This document shows, in pieces, positions 56,391 to 64,000 of a stretch of DNA of 64,000 nucleotides. The notes below the pieces were generated by a model. It was given only the letters and a program-made list of their open reading frames with translations, had not been told where the DNA came from and searched no databases. Origin of the DNA: an uncultured Bacillota bacterium (GTDB lineage Bacteria; Bacillota; Clostridia; Tissierellales; Tepidimicrobiaceae); assembly GCA_937967955.1 (NCBI GenBank), contig CALBUB010000015.1, positions 62,001 through 126,000 of the forward strand. The letters run 5' to 3'. A program made the position numbers and the translations under genes. Every line of letters begins with the position of its first letter. Position 1 is the stretch's first letter.

Positions 56391-57715
56391 TGATGAAAAA
56401 TATAGCAATAGTAACTTTAGGATGCGCAAAGAATGAAATTGATTCTGAACTGATGATGGGAATACTAAAGGCCAATAATTTTCGAATTACAAATTCTTTA
56501 TACGAAGCTGATATTATAATTGTTAATACTTGCGGCTTTATAGATGCTGCAAAAGAGGAATCAATAGAAACTATATGGGAAATGACCAGATACAAAGAAG
56601 AAGGTAAGTGTAAATATATCATTTTAGCTGGTTGTTTAGCTGAGAGATACTACAAGGAATTATTAGAGGAGATTGACGAAGTTGATGGAATTATAGGTAC
56701 TGGAAACATTAAAGATATTGCCAATCTTATTAATAAGTTAGAAGATGGTGAAAGTGATATTGTATATACTAAAAACATAAATGAAGCATATCTAGAAGAT
56801 GTCCAAAGACAAAACTTCAGAAAGACAGAATATGTGAAGATATCTGAAGGCTGTAATAATTTTTGTACCTATTGTATTATTCCAAAATTGAGAGGAAAAT
56901 ATAGAAGTAGGAAGATTGAAGATATAGTTAAGGAAGTAGAATATCTTGTAAGCAATGGAGTTAGAGAAGTAATATTAATTGGACAGAATACTGCAGACTA
57001 TGGTATAGATATTTATGGAAAATATAAATTGAGTACCCTATTAGACAGATTAAATAAAATTGAACAGTTAAAGTGGATAAGAATTTTATATCTGTATCCC
57101 GACCACTTGGATGAAAAGTTAATTGAATCAATAAAAAATAATGATAAGGTATTAAAATATTTGGACATTCCATTACAACACGTAAATAATGATATTTTAA
57201 GAAGAATGAATCGTAAGACCACAAAAGAAAAGATAACAAAATTGATTAATACATTAAGAAAAGAAATACCAGACATTATAATAAGAACAACCTTTATTGT
57301 AGGTTTTCCTGGCGAAGATGAGGAAAAATTTAATGAGTTATATGAATTTATTAAGGAAGTTAAATTAGATAGAGTTGGAGTATTTACTTACTCAAGGGAA
57401 GAAGGAACTCCAGCTTATAACTTTGAAAAGCAAGTATCAGAGGAAGTTAAAAATTATAGAAGAGATAAAATAATGCAACTTCAGAGTCATATATCCTATG
57501 AATTAAATAAAGAAAAAATAGGTAAAATATACGAGGTTCTAATTGAAGATATAGAAAATGAAGGCTTATACGTGGGAAGAACTTATATGGATAGCCCAGA
57601 TATTGATGGGGTATTTTATGTAAAAACTGATGAAAAATTAAAAATAGGCCAATTTGTAAAAGCTAAAGCAACAGATTGTTTAGAGTATGATTTGATTGGA
57701 GAGATAGTAAAATGA
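56390..57715 (+). CDS. rimO: Ribosomal protein S12 methylthiotransferase RimO
   Basis: RimO methylthiolates aspartate of S12 by radical SAM chemistry. The 441-residue protein has the N-terminal MTTase domain with three cysteines (LGCAKNEIDSE, NTCGFID, GCLAERY), the radical SAM cluster EGCNNFCTYCIIP, and the C-terminal TRAM domain. Two adjacent ATGs at 56390 and 56393 are possible; the second has better spacing to GGAG. It overlaps the ftsK stop. Confidence 0.95.
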   Translation: MMKNIAIVTLGCAKNEIDSELMMGILKANNFRITNSLYEADIIIVNTCGFIDAAKEESIETIWEMTRYKEEGKCKYIILAGCLAERYYKELLEEIDEVDGIIGTGNIKDIANLINKLEDGESDIVYTKNINEAYLEDVQRQNFRKTEYVKISEGCNNFCTYCIIPKLRGKYRSRKIEDIVKEVEYLVSNGVREVILIGQNTADYGIDIYGKYKLSTLLDRLNKIEQLKWIRILYLYPDHLDEKLIESIKNNDKVLKYLDIPLQHVNNDILRRMNRKTTKEKITKLINTLRKEIPDIIIRTTFIVGFPGEDEEKFNELYEFIKEVKLDRVGVFTYSREEGTPAYNFEKQVSEEVKNYRRDKIMQLQSHISYELNKEKIGKIYEVLIEDIENEGLYVGRTYMDSPDIDGVFYVKTDEKLKIGQFVKAKATDCLEYDLIGEIVK

Positions 57716-58257
57716 ACTTAGCTAATAAAATTACCCTTTTACGAGTATTAATGATCCCCATATTTATGATAATTTTATTGTCTGACTTAAAATGGAATAA
57801 CTATATAGCTGCCGGAATATTTATAGTTGCTTCTATAACTGATACTTTAGATGGCTATATAGCTAGGAGTAAAAATCAAGTCACATCTTTTGGAAAATTT
57901 GTCGATCCTTTAGCAGACAAATTATTAGTAACCACTGCCTTAGTATGCTTAATCGAAATGGGAAAAGTGCCTGCATGGATAGTTATAATAATACTTGCAA
58001 GAGAGTTTACTATTACAGGCTTTAGAACAATAGCTGCATCGGAAGGTGTTACTATAGCTGCAAGTCCTTTAGGAAAAATTAAAACTATAACTCAACTTGT
58101 TGCTATTATATCATTACTAATCAATAATTATCCATTTAGGCTTATTAATTTTCCTTTTGATAAAGTAATGTTGTATATATCCCTATTTTTTACTCTATTA
58201 TCAGGTATAGAGTATATTCTAAGAAATAAACATGTACTAAAGCTAGGTAAAAGATAG
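57712..58257 (+). CDS. pgsA: CDP-diacylglycerol-glycerol-3-phosphate phosphatidyltransferase
   Basis: PgsA makes phosphatidylglycerol phosphate from CDP-diacylglycerol, using the product of CdsA. The 181-residue protein has four to five membrane segments and the CDP-alcohol phosphotransferase motif with all aspartates in order: DTLDGYIARS, then FGKFVDPLADK. ATGA couples it to rimO. Confidence 0.97.
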   Translation: MNLANKITLLRVLMIPIFMIILLSDLKWNNYIAAGIFIVASITDTLDGYIARSKNQVTSFGKFVDPLADKLLVTTALVCLIEMGKVPAWIVIIILAREFTITGFRTIAASEGVTIAASPLGKIKTITQLVAIISLLINNYPFRLINFPFDKVMLYISLFFTLLSGIEYILRNKHVLKLGKR

Positions 58258-58269
58258 AGGAGTGATGAA

Positions 58270-59499
58270 ATGAAGGCAGAAATAATCTCCATAGGAAATG
58301 AACTTCTATCAGGCAATATACTTAATACAAATACCTACTATATAACTAGAAGGTTAACTGAAATTGGAATTGAAGTACTCTACCATACTTCAGTAAAAGA
58401 TGAGCCACAAATGCTTAAAGATGTAACAAATATTGGCTTGAATAGGGCAGAACTATTGATATATACAGGTGGACTAGGTCCAACATATGATGATGTAAGT
58501 AAAGAAGTAATTAGTGAAACATTAGGTCTTAAATTAAAGCTAAGTGAAGAATGTAAAAAATCTATAGAAGAATATTTTAGAAAAAATAACAGGGAGATGA
58601 CGCCTAACAACATAAAACAAGCATATATTCCTGAAGGAGCTAAATATCTTCCTAATGAAATTGGAACTGCCCCTGGCATATTTATTGAGTGGAAAGACAA
58701 AATAGTAGTTATGTTGCCAGGCCCTCCAAAAGAAATGAAAATTATGTTTGAAAAGTATGTAGTTCCATTAATAAAACAGGATTTTATAATTGAGGAAAAG
58801 ACTATAAAAACAATAGATATTGGAGAAGCACAAATCGAAGATGTGTTACAAGATATAATAAGGAATAATAATGGGGTTTATATTGCAACTTATGCTAAAA
58901 GTGGGACGGTGGATATTAAGATAGTAGCAAAAGGAAAAGATAGGGATAATATTGAAAAGTTATTGAGTGATACAGTAAAGAAAATAGAAAGTAGGCTTGG
59001 AGATTATATTTACAGCTATGAAGATGAAAATATAGAGGAAATTGTATTTAAAATGTTAAAAGAAAACAAAATGACAGTTGCTTTTTGTGAATCTTGTACT
59101 GGAGGGCTCATTACATCTAGATTTACCAAAATTCCTGGGGTATCGGAAGTTTTTGATAGAGCTTTAATAACTTATAGCAATATTTCAAAAATGGAAGAGT
59201 TAAATGTATCCAAAGAGACTCTAAAAAAACATGGAGCAGTTAGTAAAGAAACAGCCTTAGAAATGGCAAAAGGACTTTTATATAAGGCAAATGTAGATGT
59301 TGCATTATCTATAACAGGAATAGCTGGTCCATCGGGTGGTAGTGAAACAAAACCTGTAGGCCTAGTATATATAGGTATATGCACAAAAGAGGATTCAAAG
59401 GTAGTAGAAGCTTTATTTAATGGAGATAGGACTTCTATTCAAAATAGAGCGTATTTAAAGGCATTCAATGAACTAAGAAAGTTCTTGTCAAAAAAATAA
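58270..59499 (+). CDS. cinA: CinA family protein (nicotinamide-nucleotide amidase)
   Basis: CinA pairs an N-terminal molybdopterin-binding-like/ADP-ribose pyrophosphatase domain (about 1-170, with SIGNELLSGNILNTNT and TGGLGPTYDD) with a C-terminal NMN amidase domain (about 250-405, with FCESCTGGLITSRFTKIPG and ITGIAGPSGG). The role is NAD salvage; in streptococci it is co-expressed with recA. It is encoded right before recA but separated by its own promoter region. RBS GGAGTGATGAA is clear. Confidence 0.95.
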   Translation: MKAEIISIGNELLSGNILNTNTYYITRRLTEIGIEVLYHTSVKDEPQMLKDVTNIGLNRAELLIYTGGLGPTYDDVSKEVISETLGLKLKLSEECKKSIEEYFRKNNREMTPNNIKQAYIPEGAKYLPNEIGTAPGIFIEWKDKIVVMLPGPPKEMKIMFEKYVVPLIKQDFIIEEKTIKTIDIGEAQIEDVLQDIIRNNNGVYIATYAKSGTVDIKIVAKGKDRDNIEKLLSDTVKKIESRLGDYIYSYEDENIEEIVFKMLKENKMTVAFCESCTGGLITSRFTKIPGVSEVFDRALITYSNISKMEELNVSKETLKKHGAVSKETALEMAKGLLYKANVDVALSITGIAGPSGGSETKPVGLVYIGICTKEDSKVVEALFNGDRTSIQNRAYLKAFNELRKFLSKK

Positions 59500-59506
59500 A
59501 ATACCT

Positions 59507-59535
59507 TTGACTATATTCACTTAATATTATAAAAT
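59507..59535 (+). promoter_or_regulatory. recA promoter
   Basis: TTGACT (59507-59512) and TAAAAT (59530-59535) are spaced by 17 bases; an overlapping TATAAA (59528-59533) is an alternative -10. It lies just before the LexA-type dyad. Confidence 0.65.
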
Positions 59536-59541
59536 TATATC

Positions 59542-59555
59542 AGAACATAAGTTCT
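59542..59555. promoter_or_regulatory. LexA-type SOS box at recA
   Basis: AGAACATAAGTTCT is a perfect palindrome apart from the central four bases and matches the Gram-positive pattern GAAC-N4-GTTC. Its place just after the -10 is where a repressor would cover the transcription start. This supports SOS control of recA and perhaps of the genes after it. Confidence 0.8.
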
Positions 59556-59577
59556 TAATATGTGAAAGGTGGTGAAA

Positions 59578-59590
59578 CCAGCTTAGCTGG
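59578..59590 (+). promoter_or_regulatory. Hairpin between the recA ribosome-binding site and start codon
   Basis: CCAGC (59578-59582) and GCTGG (59586-59590) form a five-base stem with loop TTA. The strong AAAGGTGGTGA site ends about 22 bases before the ATG at 59597, too far unless this 13-base hairpin folds, which brings the spacing to about nine. There is no in-frame start codon between. Confidence 0.55.
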
Positions 59591-59596
59591 GAAAAT

Positions 59597-60661
59597 ATGA
59601 GTAACAACATAAATATAGAAGAAAAAAAGAAAGCTTTAAGTATAGCTATGAGCCAAATTGAAAAACAGTTCGGTAAAGGTTCTATAATGAGATTAGGAGA
59701 TCAAAAAACAGTAAAGATGGAAGTAATACCTACTGGCTCTTTGAGTTTAGATATAGCCTTGGGTATAGGAGGCTTTCCAAGAGGAAGGATTATTGAAATT
59801 TTTGGTCCCGAATCTTCTGGAAAAACCACAGTAGCTTTACATGCTATTGCTGAAGCGCAAAAGATGAATGGTATAGCTGCTTTTATCGATGCAGAACATG
59901 CTCTTGATCCAAATTATGCAAAAAATCTAGGTGTAGATGTAGAAAATCTGATTGTTTCACAGCCTGATACAGGAGAGCAAGCCCTCGAAATTGCTGAGGC
60001 TTTAGTTAGAAGTGCTGCTGTAGACATTGTGGTAGTTGATTCTGTAGCAGCTTTAGTACCAAAGGCAGAAATAGAAGGAGAAATGGGGGATAGCCATGTA
60101 GGTTTACAAGCAAGGCTAATGTCTCAAGCTCTAAGGAAGCTTGCAGGAGCTATCAATAAATCTAATGCAATTGTTATATTTATCAATCAGTTAAGAGAAA
60201 AAGTGGGAATTATGTTTGGTAATCCAGAAACGACAACTGGAGGTAGAGCTTTAAAATTCTATTCTTCTATACGTTTAGATGTAAGAAGAGTTGATGCTAT
60301 AAAACAAGGAGATAGTGTTATAGGAAATAGGACTAGGGTAAAAGTAGTTAAAAATAAAGTAGCCCCTCCATTTAAGCAAGCAGAATTTGATATCATGTAT
60401 GGAACAGGGATCTCCAACGAGGGCAATGTATTGGATGTGGGGGTAGAAGCTAATATAATAAACAAATCTGGTGCATGGTATAGTTACGGCGAACACAAAC
60501 TTGGACAAGGTCGAGAAAATGCAAAACAATTCTTAAAAGATAATCCTTCTATTTACCAAGAAATTGAAAATAAGATTAGGGAAAAATACAATCTTCCATA
60601 TAATAATGTAGAGACTTCTTCTGAGGACAAAGGTAAAATTAAAGATGAAAAAACAAAATAA
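59597..60661 (+). CDS. recA: Recombinase RecA
   Basis: RecA forms filaments on single-stranded DNA, drives strand exchange and triggers LexA cleavage. The 354-residue protein has the N-terminal helix ([18 protein letters not shown]), Walker [10 protein letters not shown] (about 70-78), the L1 and L2 DNA-binding loops (L2 with [15 protein letters not shown]), and a Lys/Glu-rich C-terminus. All key residues are intact, and there is no intein or split. SOS box upstream; nuclease genes follow. Confidence 0.99.
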   Translation: MSNNINIEEKKKALSIAMSQIEKQFGKGSIMRLGDQKTVKMEVIPTGSLSLDIALGIGGFPRGRIIEIFGPESSGKTTVALHAIAEAQKMNGIAAFIDAEHALDPNYAKNLGVDVENLIVSQPDTGEQALEIAEALVRSAAVDIVVVDSVAALVPKAEIEGEMGDSHVGLQARLMSQALRKLAGAINKSNAIVIFINQLREKVGIMFGNPETTTGGRALKFYSSIRLDVRRVDAIKQGDSVIGNRTRVKVVKNKVAPPFKQAEFDIMYGTGISNEGNVLDVGVEANIINKSGAWYSYGEHKLGQGRENAKQFLKDNPSIYQEIENKIREKYNLPYNNVETSSEDKGKIKDEKTK

Positions 60662-60679
60662 ACCTCCGTTAGGAGGTTT
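60660..60679 (+). terminator. Small hairpin after recA
   Basis: AAACCTCC (60660-60667) pairs with GGAGGTTT (60672-60679) around GTTA, starting at the recA stop codon. Only ATTTAT follows, so termination would be partial and the next gene, whose start is about 20 bases on, may be read from the recA promoter. Confidence 0.55.
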
Positions 60680-60699
60680 ATTTATAAGGAGTGTTAAAT

Positions 60700-61686
60700 T
60701 TGAAAATACTTTTTGTAACAGATACTCATATTAGAGGCACTACTCCTAAAAATAGAATGGATAATTTTCCTGAGACTATAGAAAGAAAATTAAACGAAAT
60801 TAAACAGATAGTTAAAGAACATAAAATCGATTATATACTACATGGTGGAGATTTATTTGATAGGCCTGATGTTTCAATATCCATCACAAGTAACTTTTCC
60901 AAAATATTAAATAGTTTTGGGGTGCCTATTTTCATAGTAATAGGAAATCACGATGTATATGGTCATAATCCTGATACTGTAAATAGGAGTATGATAGGCT
61001 TATTAGATGCACTAAATGTAGTAAAATTGATTAAAGAAGGTGAAGTAATATATTTAAATAAGGATGGAATTAAAGTACAATTAACAGGCCAACCCTATGT
61101 ATACAATATTGATCATGAAGAAGGCAGAGCCAATTATATTGTGAAAGAAGTATCTAGTGATGTGGATTACTCTATACATATGGTTCATGGAATGTTGTTA
61201 AATAAGCCCTTTATTCAGGGTATACCCTATACTTTAATTGATGACATAAAAGATACTAAGGCTAATATTACTTTATGTGGCCATTACCATACTGGTTTTG
61301 GGATCATAAATGTAGAAGGTAAATATTTTGTAAATCCAGGCAGTTTAGTTAGAATTACAAACAGTTTAGCGGAAATAAATAGGATGCCCAAGGTTGCAAT
61401 AATTAAGTTAGGTGATTCTATAGATATAGAACTAGTTGAACTTAAATCTGCACTAAAGGGTGAAGAAGTGTTGAATAGGCAAGAAATTGAAAATCATATA
61501 TTTAAAAGTGAAATTCTATTTGATTTTAAGCAGACAATAGAAAGGGCGATTAATTTTGATAAGTTAGAGGTAAATGAAATATTATTAGAAGTATCTAATG
61601 CAGAGGGAGTTTCTGAAGAAGTTAAAAAAGAAGCCCTAAGGAGAATATCCCTTTCACAGATGAAAAGCTTGGGAGATGAGTTATAG
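60700..61686 (+). CDS. SbcD/Mre11-type metallophosphoesterase
   Basis: A 328-residue calcineurin-fold nuclease subunit. All metal motifs are present: DTH (D8, H10), GGDLFD (D51), GNHD (N83, H84), VHG (H163) and GHYH (H195, H197). TTG 60700 is chosen behind AAGGAG; a GTG nine bases earlier overlaps that site. The C-terminal 90 residues form a non-catalytic part that in Mre11/SbcD caps DNA or binds the ATPase. One base separates it from the Walker A ATPase gene, as in sbcDC operons. True SbcD is usually longer, so I leave the symbol empty. Confidence 0.88.
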   Translation: MKILFVTDTHIRGTTPKNRMDNFPETIERKLNEIKQIVKEHKIDYILHGGDLFDRPDVSISITSNFSKILNSFGVPIFIVIGNHDVYGHNPDTVNRSMIGLLDALNVVKLIKEGEVIYLNKDGIKVQLTGQPYVYNIDHEEGRANYIVKEVSSDVDYSIHMVHGMLLNKPFIQGIPYTLIDDIKDTKANITLCGHYHTGFGIINVEGKYFVNPGSLVRITNSLAEINRMPKVAIIKLGDSIDIELVELKSALKGEEVLNRQEIENHIFKSEILFDFKQTIERAINFDKLEVNEILLEVSNAEGVSEEVKKEALRRISLSQMKSLGDEL

Positions 61687-61687
61687 T

Positions 61688-63145
61688 ATGATTTATATTA
61701 AAAAAGTAATATTAGAAAATTTTCAGTCTCATAAGTATTCAGAATTAGAGTTTGATGCAGGATTAAATGTAATTGTAGGTCCCTCCGATCAGGGAAAAAG
61801 TGCAATTATTAGAGCTATTAAATGGGCCCTTTTCAATGAACCAGCTGGAGATTTCTTTATTAGAGAAGGGGAAAATGAATGTAGTGTTACTGTTGTTTTT
61901 AGTAATAATATTAAAATAAAAAGGTATAGGAGTAAAACTAAAAACTATTATTATCTATATGACAATGATGGGGAAGAAATTGTTTTTCAAGGCTTTGGTA
62001 CAAAAGTTCCTCAAGAAATATTAGATAGGATTTCCCTAAGAAAGGTATTATTAGATGAAAATAGGCCTAATTTAATCAATATAGGAGAGCAATTGGAAGG
62101 TCCTTTTTTGCTATCAGAAAAGACTTCTACAAGAGCAAATGCTATAGGGCGTTTAGTCGGTGTGCATATTATTGACGATGCTTTAAAGGAGACATTAAGG
62201 GATAATAGGAACTTAAAGATTGAAAAGAGGAAACTTGAGGAAACTTTAGCAGCATTAAATGAAAATTTGTCTCAGTATGATTATTTAGATGATTTAATGG
62301 CAAAAGTCAATAGATTAAAAGATATAAAGAGCAACATTTATAATAAACAATTGAAACATAATGAACTAGTTGAGAAACATAAGCAGCTAACACAAATTAA
62401 TACTGAAATTAAACTTTTAAAAACTAATATGGAAAAATTAAAAAATTTAGATATAATACTAGATTTAGAAAGGCGATTATCACAAAAAATTAAAGATTAC
62501 AAATATATTTCTTCAAAGCAAGAAAGTCTTATTAATATATTGAATAATATTAGATATAGTGAAAATTTACTATCAAATTTGAAGGATATTGATAAAATAG
62601 ATGAGCATATAAGGAGATTAAATTTATTAATCCTAAGAAAAGATAAGTTAAATAAGCTTTATAGTAGGTATGACACAATAAAAAAAGAGATTTACGTTAA
62701 TAAGAATATATTAAATAGCTTAGAGAATATAGATAAAATTGAAGAAAGATTAAACATAATGGATACAAAATATACGTATCTAACAAAGATATATCAATTA
62801 AAGAGTAGGCTAGATAGTGTTAATAAAAGGCTTTCAATAGGTAAAACATATATAGACAAATTAGCCAATGTTAAATCTATTGAAAGTATAAAGGTAACAA
62901 TCGAAACTAAACACAATTTGTTGCTTAATTTATTGTCCATAAAAAAGAATTATGATACAACAAAAGATGAGGTATTAAGATTAAAGGAAAGACTAAACTC
63001 CATACAAAATGAGATAAATAATTACTTAGATAGATATAATAAAATATTGAGTAAAATAGAAGTTTGTCCACTATGTTTTAATCCTATTGATAAGGCAAGT
63101 ATAGGAAGGATAGTAAGAAATTTTCAAAGGGAGGAAGTACATTGA
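61688..63145 (+). CDS. N-terminal half of a split SbcC/Rad50-type ATPase, ending at a zinc-hook-like CxxC
   Basis: A 485-residue protein. Residues 1-165 form the Rad50-like N-lobe: FQSHKYSELEFDAGLNVIVG, Walker A GPSDQGKSA (31-39), then NEPAGDFFIREG. From about 165 to 455 it is coiled coil, including four tandem 47-residue repeats (247-434). Near the end is CPLC (460-463), like the Rad50 zinc hook, and it stops 22 residues later. No ABC signature or Walker B exists in it; these are in the gene at 63399. ATG 61688 is chosen; ATG 61676 abuts GGGAG. The name is inferred from motifs and context. Confidence 0.75.
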   Translation: MIYIKKVILENFQSHKYSELEFDAGLNVIVGPSDQGKSAIIRAIKWALFNEPAGDFFIREGENECSVTVVFSNNIKIKRYRSKTKNYYYLYDNDGEEIVFQGFGTKVPQEILDRISLRKVLLDENRPNLINIGEQLEGPFLLSEKTSTRANAIGRLVGVHIIDDALKETLRDNRNLKIEKRKLEETLAALNENLSQYDYLDDLMAKVNRLKDIKSNIYNKQLKHNELVEKHKQLTQINTEIKLLKTNMEKLKNLDIILDLERRLSQKIKDYKYISSKQESLINILNNIRYSENLLSNLKDIDKIDEHIRRLNLLILRKDKLNKLYSRYDTIKKEIYVNKNILNSLENIDKIEERLNIMDTKYTYLTKIYQLKSRLDSVNKRLSIGKTYIDKLANVKSIESIKVTIETKHNLLLNLLSIKKNYDTTKDEVLRLKERLNSIQNEINNYLDRYNKILSKIEVCPLCFNPIDKASIGRIVRNFQREEVH

Positions 63146-63393
63146 AAAACTACGAAAAAGAGTTAAATCTATTGAAAGAAAATTTAGAAAGGGCCAAGAG
63201 CTTAAAATATAGAGCAGAAGCAAGACTAGAACAACTAAATAATCAACAACAGGAAATAATAAAGGAATTAAAAGAACTTGGAGTTAATCCTGAGGATTTA
63301 GAAGAAGAAATCAATAAGTTGGCTGAAGAAATTGAAGAATTGTTTGAAGAAGCTAATAGATTAATGCCAAAAGATATTTTAGAAAAGAAGTGA
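63142..63393 (+). CDS. Small coiled-coil protein in the split SbcC-like module
   Basis: An 83-residue, almost wholly helical acidic/basic protein (heptads from residue 3 to 45, then GVNPEDLEEEINKLAEEIEE). TTG 63142 has GGGAGGAAG upstream and overlaps the stop of the Walker A gene. It may supply part of the returning coil between the hook and the second ATPase lobe, or be an adaptor. No family is recognised. It is in a different frame from both neighbours. Confidence 0.65.
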   Translation: MKNYEKELNLLKENLERAKSLKYRAEARLEQLNNQQQEIIKELKELGVNPEDLEEEINKLAEEIEELFEEANRLMPKDILEKK

Positions 63394-63398
63394 TAATT

Positions 63399-64000
63399 AT
63401 GATAAAAGATTATAGGGAATTAGAAGATGCAATATTAAAATTAAATTCTTTCCTTGCTAAAGAACAAGGTAAGAGGGAAAGGATTCTAGAACAAATTGAA
63501 GAAAATAAGAAGATGATTAAAGAAATAAATGAGCAAATAGAATTGAATGAAAAAGTTAGCATATTATTGCAAAAAACCTCTGAGTTTGCTAGAAATCAAG
63601 CTAAATTGCAGATAGAGTCATTAGTTACCAATTGCCTACAATATATTTTTGAAAGCAATGTAGAGTTTAAAATTGAGATTGAAGAATCTTATAGTAAGCC
63701 TAATGCTGAATTTTATGTTATTACAAAGGATAATGATATAACGGTAAAAAACAAGCCGGAACTTTCAAGGGGTGGCGGTGTAATAGATATTATATCTCTA
63801 GCACTGAGGATAGCTTTTTTACAAATACATAAACCTAAAATAGAAGGGCCTCTTATACTAGATGAACCAGCAAAACATGTAAGCGAAGAATATATTTATA
63901 ATGTTGCAGAATTTCTTAAAAAAGCATCAGAGATGTTTCAAAGGCAAATAATTATGGTTACCCATAATAATCATCTATCTGCTATTGGAACAAATACTTA
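63399..64000 (+). CDS. C-terminal half of a split SbcC/Rad50-type ATPase, cut by window end
   Basis: The frame starts at ATG 63399, five bases after the previous stop, and is open for 200 codons to the window end. Residues 1-65 are coiled coil; the rest reads as the Rad50 C-lobe: ABC-type signature LSRGGG (122-127), Walker B PLILDEP with D-loop-like AKHVS (151-162), and H-loop VTHN (187-190). It has no Walker A. Together with the 61688 gene it would complete one ATPase head. Its 3' end lies outside the window, so its full length is unknown. Confidence 0.75.
   Translation, partial: MIKDYRELEDAILKLNSFLAKEQGKRERILEQIEENKKMIKEINEQIELNEKVSILLQKTSEFARNQAKLQIESLVTNCLQYIFESNVEFKIEIEESYSKPNAEFYVITKDNDITVKNKPELSRGGGVIDIISLALRIAFLQIHKPKIEGPLILDEPAKHVSEEYIYNVAEFLKKASEMFQRQIIMVTHNNHLSAIGTNT

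Noticed and set aside
61688..64000. Split ATPase as a simple frameshift artefact of one sbcC gene
   Set aside because: Two separate frameshifts would be needed (the three pieces are in frames 2, 1 and 0), each at a point with a good new start site and a natural stop/start overlap or short gap. Read-level confirmation would still be useful.
1..64000. CRISPR arrays, tRNA or rRNA genes, insertion sequences, prophage
   Set aside because: No regularly spaced repeats, no tRNA cloverleaf or CCA-type ends, no transposase or integrase, and no terminal inverted repeats were seen.

Overview
The window is a 64 kb, low-GC, gene-dense stretch in which every recognised gene (about 66) lies on the + strand. 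Clostridia-type (Gram-positive, low-GC) affiliation is indicated by PolC, FliY with CheC/CheD, FlbD, the frr-uppS-cdsA-rseP-ispG-polC-rimP-nusA-ylxR-infB order and the rpsO-pnp-ylxY-mlpA-ymxH-tepA-ftsK-rimO-pgsA-cinA-recA order. A relative of the Tissierellales is my guess from gene style only; the species cannot be fixed from this window. The organism is motile and chemotactic, and the gene neighbourhood is that of a spore former.

Region 1 (1-28700) is one flagellar/chemotaxis supercluster: fliG (5' cut by the window edge), fliHIJ, a MotE-like protein, fliK, flgD, a small flagellar operon protein, flgE, flbD, motAB, fliL, fliM, fliY, cheY, fliOPQR, flhB, flhA, flhF, flhG, a PilZ brake protein, cheB, cheA, cheW, cheC, cheD, the sigma factor fliA, a FapA-family protein and two small unassigned proteins. 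Most genes overlap or lie a few bases apart. The only gap with visible structure is the leader of flgE.

Region 2 (28700-47580) starts with a good promoter and leader for rpsB and runs through tsf, pyrH, frr, uppS, cdsA, rseP, ispG, an MgtC-family membrane protein and polC. A new promoter and leader hairpin then drive rimP-nusA-rnpM-infB-rbfA-nrnA-truB-ribF. dxr and ylxQ are absent from the places where relatives usually carry them.

Region 3 (47580-59500) has rpsO, pnp, a YlxY-like deacetylase, an M16 protease, dut, a YmxH protein, tepA, ftsK/spoIIIE, rimO, pgsA and cinA, punctuated by clear intrinsic terminators.

Region 4 (59500-64000) is the most unusual. recA sits behind a promoter with a perfect LexA-type dyad. 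It is followed closely by an SbcD/Mre11-type nuclease and by what appears to be an SbcC/Rad50-type ATPase broken into three separate genes: a Walker A half ending at a CxxC hook, an 83-residue coiled-coil piece, and a signature/Walker B half that runs off the window end. The Walker A half contains four tandem 47-residue coiled-coil repeats. This split, recA-linked Mre11/Rad50-like module is the best candidate for an undescribed or poorly described system here.

No tRNA, rRNA, CRISPR array, insertion sequence, prophage or integration site was seen. No gene-free stretch exceeds 300 bases.
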